Source: JAKIYB01 sp964590255
GTDB lineage: Bacteria > Armatimonadota > Hebobacteria > CAIYQO01
Assembly (NCBI GenBank): GCA_964590255.1
Contig: CAZPYA010000097.1
Coordinates: 1-21,279 of the forward strand
Length of the DNA stretch: 21,279 bases
Reading direction: 5' to 3'
Positions within the stretch are counted from its first letter, which is position 1, and each line of letters begins with the position of its first letter. Positions 6,113-13,076 of the stretch are shown piece after piece. The notes beneath the pieces are model-generated. The model had not been told where the DNA came from. It did not search any database and worked only from the letters and a program-made list of their open reading frames with translations. The translations under genes were made by a program, and so were the position numbers.

Positions 6113-8689
6113 ATGAACTGGAAGAGCCGACAACTGGATACGGGGCGCAACGCCGCGGAGCGGTGGCTGCGGGCACTCGGGTGCCTGCTGCTGCTGGCCG
6201 TCGCGGCGCTGGCGCAGGCCATCCAGCCCGGCGAAGCCGAACCGAGCACCCCGGCTTCCTCGCTGCGCTCCAGCGTCACCCCGCTGTACCTGGAAAAGAG
6301 CACCAGCCCCCACGCGCTGAAGCCGGAAGAAGGCTGGCAGGTGGGCGGGTTGAACTCCAGTTTCTCCACCGACACCGGCCTTGGCGCGCTGGGCTTCTCC
6401 GGCGGCTACTTTTACAGTCGCACCACCGCCCCGCGCCAGCTTATCGACCCCCGCGAAGGCCTGCCGTCCCGCCTCGGGCAGGAACAGCAGCTCGGTGGCG
6501 AGATGCCCGCCTTCTTCCGCATGTTCCAAGGCGGCGACGGCGAGAAGACAGTGAAGGACGAGATCAATTACCAGCGCTGGAGCTACGCGAAGAACGGGCT
6601 GAATTTCAGCGGCGGCTACGCCGAAGTCGGCGCGGATTTCAAAGGGCTGGATGCCCTGAAGCAGTCGCTGAACGGCTCTGACCCGGCCACCGCGAAAACG
6701 CTGGCGGTAGGCATGACCCAGCGCGACTACCAGATGAGCTACTCCGGCTTGCGCGGCATGTCCCTCACCTCGAAGCTCAACACGGTGGAGAACGGGCAGA
6801 CCGGCAACACGGAATACGGCCTCACCCGCGTCACCAGCACCCACGGCGTCGGCCTGGCGCTGGGCGCGCGGCGGAAGCTGGAATATACCACCACCTCGCT
6901 GACCGAGACATGGAACCCGACTGCCGGCAAGCATACCGATAAGGACGTCGAGACGCAGGCGCTGCGCCTCTCCGGCGGCATGGGTCACAAGTCGGAGTTC
7001 TCTGTGGGCCAATTGCTCACCAGCACTACCGAGGGGGCGAAACAGTCCGACGTCACCCAGCGCGATATGGCGGTAAAGTGGAACGAGTGGAAATCTCTCT
7101 CGCTTACCGCCGGCTATTCGACGAAAGATACCGAGCAGACCGGAGAGAGCTCCGACACGCTCACCCTTAACGTCGCCGCGCCGCTGTCGCCGTATTTCAA
7201 GCTCACCGGCAAGCTGGTGCAGACGGATATCGCCCAGCGGAAGACGGGCACAACGAAGGAACAGGACCTGCTGGACCTGCGCCTCACCAGCCAGCTCAAC
7301 AAACGGCTGACGCTGACCACCCAGTACCTGGACGGCCAGGCGCTGGACGGTGTCACCAACGTGGTGCGCGATACCGCGCTCACCTACGCGCTGTCCGCCC
7401 GATGGAAGGCCACCGCCCGCTTCGCCACCACGGACAACTCGAAGCAGGGCGAGTCGAAGCGGCTGGAATACGGCGTCACCGGTCAGGTGGGCTCGAAACG
7501 CCAGCCCCGCCAGCTCAGCCTGTATCACCGCGATGAAGACCTGACCAGCGGCGCGACCCAGGGACGCACCGAGGTGATGTATGCGCAGCCTATCGGCGGC
7601 GCGGCCTCCCCGATACTGCTCACGCTACGCGCTGGCGGCTACGATTTCAGCAGCACGGACGGCGTCAAGCGCAACGCGCTGATGTCGGCGCAGGTGACGG
7701 CGCTGAAGCCCGGCCCCAACACCGCTCTTTCACTCGGGTACTACAACGGCCCGGTGCTGGGCGCCAACGCCATGACGTATCGCGCGTGGGGCCAGAAGCT
7801 GCAGGCCAACCCGGACACCGCCTGGAAGGCCACCGACCTGAACGACTACGGCGAGATCGGCGGCGAGCTGAGCCAATCGCTGACGAAGCGCACCAAGCTG
7901 GTGGCGAAACAATACCACGGCGAGATCGACGGCATCGGTGGCCAGCACACCGCGGAATACGGCGTCGAGCATCGCCTAGGCACGTTGACGCTGCTCTCCG
8001 GCACCCGCGAGACCGAAACCCCCGGCCAGGCCGCCCAGCAGGAAGGCTGGTGGCGCATGTCGCTGCCGCTGGCGCAGAAGCTGCCGACCTGGGCATCCAA
8101 TTCGCTGCGCGCGACGATCTTCGCGGACAGCGCGACGTGGGGCTTCAACCAGGCGCCGGCGTGGGCCGCGCTGAAACCGGCGCCCGGCGTCACCGTCGAC
8201 CGCCGCCATGTCTACCTCGCCGGCAAGCGCGTGGACGGCAAAAGCGCGCAGTATGCCACGATGGTCGGTCGCCGCCTCTTCGTGCAGGGCAGCTTCGAGC
8301 TGAACCCGAACACCACCCCGGGCGCCGCCACCGCTGTCGACCCGGTTAGCCGTGGGCTGTGCCACCTGGCCTACGCCCTGTCGCCGAACGCGACGCTCTT
8401 CGGCCGCTACCTGGACGAAGGCAAGCTGGACGGTTCGTCCGGGCAGGTCACGCGCACGCTGGGCTTTATCGACACCATCTCGAAGACCGAGCGCCTGCAG
8501 ATGCAACTCGACCTGGTCAACCAGATGACGGCCACCGCCGACCTCGGCGGCATGGTCTACACGCTGGAATATGAGCGCGCCGTCAACGCCGACGACACCC
8601 TCTCCCTCCGCGCCCGCTTCACCGCCGACGACCTGGCGCAAAAGGCCAACCGGCTGCGGCTGGAAGGGACATACCGGAAGGCGTTTTAG
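6113..8689 (+). CDS. Predicted large outer-membrane beta-barrel protein
   Basis: An 858-residue exported protein. A signal peptide is visible: charged N-region, hydrophobic core LGCLLLLAVAALAQA (about residues 22-36), cleavage likely near AQA. The mature chain is a long run of alternating-polarity beta-strands rich in Thr, Ser, Gly, Tyr and Leu, with turns rich in Asn, Asp and Gly (for example LSLTAGYSTKDTEQTGESS and LTYALSARWKATARFATTD). It ends in LRLEGTYRKAF; a C-terminal Phe with alternating hydrophobics is the usual BAM-dependent beta-signal. This supports a diderm cell envelope. No plug, TonB box or named family is recognised. It lies 73 bp after the anti-sigma-like gene with only a poor ribosome-binding site. 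TTGACA occurs at 6071-6076 but no matching -10 follows. Confidence 0.7.
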   Translation: MNWKSRQLDTGRNAAERWLRALGCLLLLAVAALAQAIQPGEAEPSTPASSLRSSVTPLYLEKSTSPHALKPEEGWQVGGLNSSFSTDTGLGALGFSGGYFYSRTTAPRQLIDPREGLPSRLGQEQQLGGEMPAFFRMFQGGDGEKTVKDEINYQRWSYAKNGLNFSGGYAEVGADFKGLDALKQSLNGSDPATAKTLAVGMTQRDYQMSYSGLRGMSLTSKLNTVENGQTGNTEYGLTRVTSTHGVGLALGARRKLEYTTTSLTETWNPTAGKHTDKDVETQALRLSGGMGHKSEFSVGQLLTSTTEGAKQSDVTQRDMAVKWNEWKSLSLTAGYSTKDTEQTGESSDTLTLNVAAPLSPYFKLTGKLVQTDIAQRKTGTTKEQDLLDLRLTSQLNKRLTLTTQYLDGQALDGVTNVVRDTALTYALSARWKATARFATTDNSKQGESKRLEYGVTGQVGSKRQPRQLSLYHRDEDLTSGATQGRTEVMYAQPIGGAASPILLTLRAGGYDFSSTDGVKRNALMSAQVTALKPGPNTALSLGYYNGPVLGANAMTYRAWGQKLQANPDTAWKATDLNDYGEIGGELSQSLTKRTKLVAKQYHGEIDGIGGQHTAEYGVEHRLGTLTLLSGTRETETPGQAAQQEGWWRMSLPLAQKLPTWASNSLRATIFADSATWGFNQAPAWAALKPAPGVTVDRRHVYLAGKRVDGKSAQYATMVGRRLFVQGSFELNPNTTPGAATAVDPVSRGLCHLAYALSPNATLFGRYLDEGKLDGSSGQVTRTLGFIDTISKTERLQMQLDLVNQMTATADLGGMVYTLEYERAVNADDTLSLRARFTADDLAQKANRLRLEGTYRKAF

Positions 8690-8692
8690 TTC

Positions 8693-8779
8693 GTTCCTGG
8701 TTCCTGGTTCCTGGTTTTGTGATGTCAGTCGCGTACTGATTGTCGAAAGCCGACTGCCGACCACCGAAAGCCAACCGCC
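8693..8779 (+). repeat. Heptad tandem array (7-bp degenerate repeats)
   Basis: GTTCCTG is repeated three times in tandem at 8693-8713. A second 7-bp-periodic block follows at 8743-8777, reading TCGAAAG / CCGACTG / CCGACCA / CCGAAAG / CCAACCG, with less regular sequence in between. The array fills the gap between the barrel stop codon and the glycosyltransferase start. The same heptad (as CAGGAAC) recurs at 16231-16255. It resembles in style the short tandemly repeated repetitive sequences (STRR) of cyanobacteria. Confidence 0.65.
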
Positions 8780-8781
8780 CT

Positions 8782-9639
8782 ATGATCTCCATCGTCATTC
8801 CGAGTCTCAATAAGCTGGCTTATACCCAGCGCTGCCTGGACAGCCTGCTGCGCACGGTGGGCGTCGAGATCGAGTTCGTCATCGTCGACAACGGCTCGGC
8901 GGACGGCACGGCGGAGTACCTGCTCGACTTCCGCACACGCGCCGGGGCGGCGGGCATCCCCACCACCGTGCTTTTCAACGACCGCAACGTGGGGGCATGT
9001 ACGGCGCGCAACCAGGCCATCGGGCTCTGCCGCGGTTCGGAGATCGCCTTCCTCGACAACGACATCGTGCTGCGCGACCGCCGCTGGCTGCAGGTGCTGC
9101 GCGAGACGCTCTACAGCGACGACCGCATCGCCATGGTCACCCCCAAGCTGCTCTTCCCCTTCGCGCCGTATAATATCGAGCACGTGGGCATCGCCATTTC
9201 GCCCAACGGCCGCGTGGGCTACCCCGGCCGCAACGCCGCGAAAGACGATCCCGCGTACAATACCCGCCGCGAGTTGCAGGGCTCGGCCAGCGCCTGCATC
9301 CTGGTGAAGCGCAGCGTGCTTGACGAGGTGGGTGGCTTCGACGAAGTCTATAACCCCGTGCAGTTCGAAGACCTCGACCTGGAATACCGGATGAAAGCCC
9401 ATGGCTACACCCTCGTCTACGAGCCCGCGGTGGAGATGTATCACTTCGAAAACGTCACCACCGACAACACCCCCGGCCTCAACTTCAAATACCAGACGGT
9501 GAAGAACCTCCTCGAATTCCGCCGCCGCTACCAGTCCGTCTTCGCCCACGAAAATGGCCCCGCCGACGAAGAACTCGCCTGGGAACCCCTCCCCAAACAC
9601 CCCATCGACGAGATTGGGGAGTTGGAAGAGCGGGAGTAA
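8782..9639 (+). CDS. Family 2 (GT-A fold) glycosyltransferase
   Basis: A 285-residue cytoplasmic or membrane-associated transferase using a nucleotide-sugar donor. GT2 hallmarks: N-terminal SIVIPSLNKLAYTQRCLDSL (residues 3-22), the nucleotide-binding VDNGSADGT (35-43), the metal-binding DxD variant LDND (91-94), and the acceptor/catalytic-region motif GGFDEVYNPVQFEDLDLEYR near residue 200. No membrane helices are seen, so it is probably a soluble sugar transferase rather than a processive synthase. The rhamnosyltransferase/WbbL-like branch is the nearest match by eye; donor and acceptor cannot be assigned. ATG 8782 places SIVIPS at the usual distance from the N-terminus; an in-frame start 14 codons upstream would translate the heptad repeat and is rejected. 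A family-B hairpin starts 1 bp after the stop. Confidence 0.85.
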   Translation: MISIVIPSLNKLAYTQRCLDSLLRTVGVEIEFVIVDNGSADGTAEYLLDFRTRAGAAGIPTTVLFNDRNVGACTARNQAIGLCRGSEIAFLDNDIVLRDRRWLQVLRETLYSDDRIAMVTPKLLFPFAPYNIEHVGIAISPNGRVGYPGRNAAKDDPAYNTRRELQGSASACILVKRSVLDEVGGFDEVYNPVQFEDLDLEYRMKAHGYTLVYEPAVEMYHFENVTTDNTPGLNFKYQTVKNLLEFRRRYQSVFAHENGPADEELAWEPLPKHPIDEIGELEERE

Positions 9640-9640
9640 C

Positions 9641-9669
9641 CTGGGAGCGCCGGTGTCCTCACCGGCACG
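9641..9669 (+). repeat. Family-B hairpin repeat, single copy
   Basis: CTGGGAGCGC leads into a perfect 7-bp stem GCCGGTG/CACCGGC with loop TCCT (9649-9666). The same tag starts the doublet at 11983, where the stem is different (GCGGATT/AATCCGC) but equally perfect. It lies directly behind the glycosyltransferase and could act as a 3' end structure, but no T-tract follows. Confidence 0.65.
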
Positions 9670-9701
9670 ATTGCGGGAGAGCATTGGAACGATATTTCAG
9701 G

Positions 9702-9707
9702 TATAAT
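9702..9707 (+). promoter_or_regulatory. Candidate -10 box for hicBA
   Basis: A perfect TATAAT occurs 20 bp upstream of the hicB start. No good -35 hexamer is seen at 16-18 bp (TTGGAA at 9684-9689 is too close). Transcription would begin near 9714, which argues against the in-frame ATG at 9706 and for ATG 9727. Confidence 0.35.
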
Positions 9708-9726
9708 GGATGTAGAGGTGAAACCA

Positions 9727-9939
9727 ATGCATACCTTTGAAGTGTTTTTGGAACCGGCGGAAGAGGGCGGATACACGGTGCTGTGCCCCGCATTGCCCGG
9801 TTGCATCAGCGAGGGTGATACTCGTGAGGAAGCCTTGTTGAATATTAAAGATGCTATAGAGGCTTACCTTGAAACTTTGCGCCGCCACAATCTCCCAATG
9901 CCAAATGTCGTCGTCGAGAAGATCGAGGTTGCGGCATGA
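9727..9939 (+). CDS. hicB: HicB-family antitoxin
   Basis: A 70-residue short HicB antitoxin. The degenerate RNase H-like fold signature is clear: FEVFLEPAEEGGYTVLCPALPGC (residues 4-26), then the helix DTREEALLNIKDAIEAYLETL (31-51). It should bind and block the HicA mRNA interferase encoded immediately downstream. The chain stops shortly after the fold (VEKIEVAA), so the C-terminal helix-turn-helix or ribbon-helix-helix DNA-binding domain found in longer HicB proteins is absent. Any autoregulation would need another route. ATG 9727 is chosen because GAGGTG lies 7 nt upstream. The stop codon overlaps the hicA start (ATGA). Confidence 0.9.
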   Translation: MHTFEVFLEPAEEGGYTVLCPALPGCISEGDTREEALLNIKDAIEAYLETLRRHNLPMPNVVVEKIEVAA

Positions 9940-10160
9940 CGCGCCTGCCGGTACTGAAACCCAGCGAACTGATTGCCGCGCTCAAGCGGGCTGGATATGT
10001 GATTGATCATCAAAGTGGCTCCCATGTTGTCTTGTACAATGCGGGGGCCATTCCCATTTCTGTGCCGCTGCACAACCGTGATATGAAGAAGGGCACGCTG
10101 CAGCATATATTGCGTGCGGCAGGAATGAGCGTAGACGAATTGGTGAATCTTCTACATTAG
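9936..10160 (+). CDS. hicA: HicA-family mRNA interferase toxin
   Basis: A 74-residue double-stranded-RNA-binding-like toxin that cleaves mRNA when freed from HicB. Family features: KPSELIAALKRAGYVIDHQSGSHV (residues 8-31) with the conserved catalytic His in Gly-Ser-His30, a central strand IPISVPLHNRDMKKGTL (39-54), and a closing helix LQHILRAAGMSVDELV. All expected core positions look intact, so the toxin is probably active. Its ATG overlaps the hicB stop codon by four bases, giving translational coupling. The order antitoxin-then-toxin is the reverse of the E. coli hicAB operon but common elsewhere. Local GC is lower than in surrounding housekeeping genes, in keeping with horizontal spread of such modules. 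Confidence 0.9.
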   Translation: MTRLPVLKPSELIAALKRAGYVIDHQSGSHVVLYNAGAIPISVPLHNRDMKKGTLQHILRAAGMSVDELVNLLH

Positions 10161-10182
10161 GTCATCCTGAAGGGAAGTGATG

Positions 10183-10674
10183 ATGAGTCAATTCCTCTGT
10201 CACTGTGGGTTCGTTATCAGAGATACCCGCTATCCTTCACCAACAGAAGGAGGGATTTTGCGGGAAGAGGATAACGACGCGTTCTGGGATGATATCATGG
10301 TGGGTATCAAGGAGTTGCTTACCGCAAAGGATCGGGGTGAACTGGCTCAATTGGCATTCAAGCAATACGGGAACGATGACCTGACTGATTTGTCCCCGGA
10401 AGAGATGCTGGATAATACCATCAGATGGACATTCGATCGGTATCGTGTGTCTATCTGTGAATGTGAGCAGTGCGGTCGCATCTATATTCAGAAGGCTCCC
10501 GGTATAAACGAGTATGTCGGCTATACACCGGAAGATGGGGCAGCGCATCATATATTACATTCTGCGCATGACATCAAGCGGGAAAGCCGTTTGAAGCAAG
10601 CTAGGAGTGAATGCCAACGCCGATATGGCGGGATGTTACAGCGCTTCGCTGATGGTGATACGCAGGAATCCTGA
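10183..10674 (+). CDS. Cys-knuckle protein of unknown function next to hicBA
   Basis: A 163-residue soluble protein that I cannot assign to a family. Two cysteine knuckles frame it: L-C6-H-C8-G near the start and C92-E-C94-E-Q-C97-G-R-I-Y-I in the second half, which could together form one split zinc ribbon. Between them is an acidic, helix-rich region; the last 40 residues are charged and His-rich (HHILHSAHDIKRESRLKQARSECQRR). The general pattern 'CxCG..I.D ... CxxCGRxxI' recalls small hypothetical proteins in accessory regions, but I would not name a function. AGGGA lies 7 nt before ATG 10183, so the upstream in-frame GTG/ATG codons are less likely. It begins 22 bp after hicA on the same strand and shares its lower GC, so it is probably co-transcribed. 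Confidence 0.65.
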   Translation: MSQFLCHCGFVIRDTRYPSPTEGGILREEDNDAFWDDIMVGIKELLTAKDRGELAQLAFKQYGNDDLTDLSPEEMLDNTIRWTFDRYRVSICECEQCGRIYIQKAPGINEYVGYTPEDGAAHHILHSAHDIKRESRLKQARSECQRRYGGMLQRFADGDTQES

Positions 10675-10733
10675 TATACCTAACGAATATCAAAACACAA
10701 CCTAACGCACAAATACACACAGAGGAGTAATCC

Positions 10734-11981
10734 ATGGCACAGCGTATAATCCGTGTCGGCGTCGTGGGTGTCGGCCGTGGGCAGAGTTTCGCTTCCGGGG
10801 CGACGGAGGTCACCGGCATGGAGCTGGTGGCGCTGTGTGATACCTGGGAAGAGCGGCTGCTGGAGGTGGGCCAGCGCTACGGCGTGGCCACCTACACCGA
10901 CTACGACCAGTTCCTCGCGCATGACATGGACGCGGTGGTGCTGGCGAACTTCTTCCATGAACATGCGCCTTTCGCTATCAAGGCGCTGGAAGCCGGCAAG
11001 CACGTGATGAGCGAAACCTCGTGCAACGCCACGCTGGCCGAAGGCGTAGCGCTGTGCCGCGCGGTGGAGCGTACCGGCCTCACCTACATGCTGGCGGAAA
11101 ATTACCCCTACACCATGTTCAACATGGAGATGCGGCGGGTGTACCGCACCGGCGAGATCGGCGAGGTGACCTACGCCGAGGGCGAGTACAACCACCCGAT
11201 GACCCCGCGCGACCGCGCCGCCATCTCGCCGGGCATCAATCACTGGCGCAACTGGCTGCCCTCCACCTACTACTGCACCCACGCGCTGGCGCCGCTGATG
11301 TATATCACCGACACCATGCCGGTGAAGGTGAACGGCCTGTCTATCGCCTGCCGCGAGGTGGACGCTGAGGTGGCCCGCCGCGCCGACCCCGGCTCGGTGA
11401 TCCTTTGCCGCATGGACAACGGCGCCGTCTTCCGCATCTTCGGGCTGCTGCTGCCCGGCCACAGCAACTGGTACCGCGTGCACGGCGTGCATGGGGCGAT
11501 GGAAATCACCCGCGGCCCCGGCTACTTCGGCCCCGGCCAGGTGCGCGTGTGGCATGATGAATGGGATCGCCCTGACAATGTGCCGCTGGAGCGCGTCTAC
11601 ACCCCCGACTGGCCCGAGCACGGCGACCTCGCCAATAAAGCCGGCCACGGCGGCGGCGATTTCTGGACAAATTTCGCCTTCGCCAACGCCATCCGCGACG
11701 GCGTGCCGCCGTTTCTCGACGTCTACCGCGGCGTGGCCATGTCCAGCGTCGGCATCCTCGCCTGGAAGAGCGCGCTGCAGGACGGCGCCCCCGTCGACAT
11801 GCCCGACTTTCAAGACGAAGCCTCGCGCAAGGCCTACGAGAACGACCACTGGTCGCCCTGGCCTCAGCACGCCGGCCACGGCCAACCCCCGGCCAGCATC
11901 CTCGGCCACATCGAACCCTCGCCCGACGGCCTCTCCGCGGCGCGGAAGGTGTGGCAGGAAGTCGGCTATACGGGGGAATAA
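10734..11981 (+). CDS. Gfo/Idh/MocA-family NAD(P)-dependent oxidoreductase
   Basis: A 415-residue soluble dehydrogenase-like protein. The N-terminal Rossmann domain (residues 6-120) shows VGVVGVGRGQSF and a strand-end D36 (ALCDTWEE). A second alpha/beta domain follows with ETPYT-like AENYPYTMFN (121-130), GEIGEVTYAEGEYNHP and the putative active-site helix THALAPLMYIT. Such enzymes oxidise or reduce sugars, inositols and related hydroxy compounds; the substrate cannot be read. Oddity: the family's usual E-K-P motif after 'GKHV' is replaced by S-E-T (GKHVMSETSC, residues 89-97), removing the canonical lysine. Some distant members lack it too, so catalysis may differ. GAGGAG 6 nt before the ATG gives a strong start. 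A family-B doublet begins 1 bp after the stop. Confidence 0.85.
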   Translation: MAQRIIRVGVVGVGRGQSFASGATEVTGMELVALCDTWEERLLEVGQRYGVATYTDYDQFLAHDMDAVVLANFFHEHAPFAIKALEAGKHVMSETSCNATLAEGVALCRAVERTGLTYMLAENYPYTMFNMEMRRVYRTGEIGEVTYAEGEYNHPMTPRDRAAISPGINHWRNWLPSTYYCTHALAPLMYITDTMPVKVNGLSIACREVDAEVARRADPGSVILCRMDNGAVFRIFGLLLPGHSNWYRVHGVHGAMEITRGPGYFGPGQVRVWHDEWDRPDNVPLERVYTPDWPEHGDLANKAGHGGGDFWTNFAFANAIRDGVPPFLDVYRGVAMSSVGILAWKSALQDGAPVDMPDFQDEASRKAYENDHWSPWPQHAGHGQPPASILGHIEPSPDGLSAARKVWQEVGYTGE

Positions 11982-11982
11982 T

Positions 11983-12044
11983 CTGGGAGCGCGGATTTTC
12001 AATCCGCATGATTATGCACGTGCGGATTGAAAATCCGCGCTCCT
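11983..12044 (+). repeat. Family-B hairpin doublet (inverted pair)
   Basis: Two copies of the GGGAGCGC-tagged hairpin face each other. Arms 11986-12008 and 12021-12043 are perfect 23-bp inverted repeats separated by 12 bp. Each arm also contains its own small hairpin, GCGGATT/AATCCGC with a 3-nt loop. The layout is that of a REP doublet. It sits between the oxidoreductase stop and the azoreductase-like gene and could form one long or two short hairpins in RNA. Confidence 0.75.
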
Positions 12045-12121
12045 AACCGGTGCATTTTTCCAACCATCGCCACGCGTCCCACGCCTCTCCACCGGGAAAC
12101 ACTTCCCGGGAGGATTGTCGC

Positions 12122-12778
12122 ATGACCACTTTGCTGCATATTCTCGCGCATCCGCACGCTGAGACATCGCTGACCACGCGGATCTCGAACGCATTCCTCG
12201 ACGCGTACCGCGAGGCGCACCCGGGCAATGGGGTGGAGGAGATCAACCTGTATCACGAGCAGGTGAGTTTCCTCGGCACGGCGCACCTGGGGGCGATGAG
12301 CAAGCATGAGCATCCGGAGGCAATGACCGCGGAGGAGCGCGTGGCGTGGGCGGAGATTCGGCGCCATCTGGACCCGTTCTGCGCGGCCAGCCACTACCTG
12401 GTTACCGCGCCGATGTGGAACCTGGGCGTGCCCGCCATCCTCAAAGCCTACATCGACCAGATTCTGCAGCCCGGCTACACCTTCCAGTATACTGGTCCGG
12501 GCATGACCGAGGGGATGTGCCAGGGGAAGCGGATGGTCATCGTCAGCTCGCACGGTGGCGTCTATAGCCTGCCGGTGATGCAGGAGCTGGAGATGTGCGT
12601 GCGCTACCTGCGCGCCATCTTCGACTTCATCGGCGTCACCGTCGTGGATGAGATCGTCGCTGAAGGCCTGGCCATCGTCGGCGCCCACCAACTGCCGCAA
12701 ATCCTTGACCCACTGCAGAAGCGGGCGCGCGAGCTGGGGCGGACATTTGATGAGATGGAGTATCGCCGGGCGGCATAG
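12122..12778 (+). CDS. azoR: AzoR-like FMN-dependent NAD(P)H oxidoreductase (flavodoxin-like fold)
   Basis: A 218-residue soluble flavoprotein, probably homodimeric. Flavodoxin-like fold features: LLHILAHPHAETSLTTRISNAFLDAY (residues 4-29) for the FMN phosphate loop, then the AzoR motif TAPMWNLGVPAILKAYIDQIL (95-115; E. coli AzoR has a similar PMYNF...LKAYID), GYTFQYTGPGM, and the second FMN loop SSHGGVY (142-148). Characterised relatives reduce quinones and azo dyes with NADH; a quinone-detoxifying role is the likely one in the cell. GGGAGG lies 7-8 nt before ATG 12122; an in-frame ATG 24 codons upstream has no such site. The gene is convergent with lon, the two being separated by about 300 bp of repeats. 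Confidence 0.85.
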   Translation: MTTLLHILAHPHAETSLTTRISNAFLDAYREAHPGNGVEEINLYHEQVSFLGTAHLGAMSKHEHPEAMTAEERVAWAEIRRHLDPFCAASHYLVTAPMWNLGVPAILKAYIDQILQPGYTFQYTGPGMTEGMCQGKRMVIVSSHGGVYSLPVMQELEMCVRYLRAIFDFIGVTVVDEIVAEGLAIVGAHQLPQILDPLQKRARELGRTFDEMEYRRAA

Positions 12779-12834
12779 CCGTCACACATGCACCGCCAGA
12801 GTGAATGCGCGGCGTATCCTTCATCACCGATGCT

Positions 12835-12996
12835 CCCTTCTCCCAATATTGGGAGAAGGGTTGGGGATGAGGGCGCGCGCGGGAGCGCGCATCGGTATTC
12901 TGCGTAGCTGCTACATGACCGCAGTGAATCTGTCATCGTTGCGCGCTCCCGCGCGCGCCCTCACCCCTGGCCCCTCTCCCAATGCTGGGAGAGGGG
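12835..12996. repeat. Family-A REP-like inverted doublet (REPIN-like)
   Basis: Two 56-bp arms, 12835-12890 and 12941-12996, are imperfect inverted copies around a 50-bp spacer. Each arm carries a strong palindrome at its outer end. On the left this is a perfect 26-bp palindrome (12835-12860); on the right an 11-bp stem CCCCTCTCCCA/TGGGAGAGGGG with loop ATGC. The inner ends carry GAGGGCGCGCGCGGGAGCGC and its complement. It fills most of the 298-bp gap between the convergent azoR-like and lon genes, so it may also end both transcripts. Confidence 0.75.
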
Positions 12997-13023
12997 AATG
13001 ACACACTCATTGCGGCGCTGTAT

Positions 13024-13066
13024 TGTCGTTGTCGATTATCGACTGCGATGACGACTGCGACTGCGA
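13024..13066 (+). repeat. Short imperfect CGACTGCGA-type repeats
   Basis: The stretch between the family-A doublet and the lon stop contains repeated TCGATTATCGACTGCG and GACGACTGCGACTGCGA units with mixed 6-, 9- and 12-bp spacing. It recalls the CCGACTG heptads at 8750, but the period is not strict. It may be a decayed heptad array. Confidence 0.3.
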
Positions 13067-13076
13067 GTAGGCATCC

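Noticed and set aside
6032..7528. A 498-codon open frame opposite the beta-barrel gene
   Set aside because: Same antisense effect; the forward frame has a signal peptide, strand pattern and C-terminal Phe.
11999..12700. A minus-strand frame opposite the azoR-like gene, running through the family-B repeat
   Set aside because: Its C-terminus is a translation of the hairpin repeat (RIFNPH-type sequence) and the rest is antisense to a well-recognised flavoprotein.
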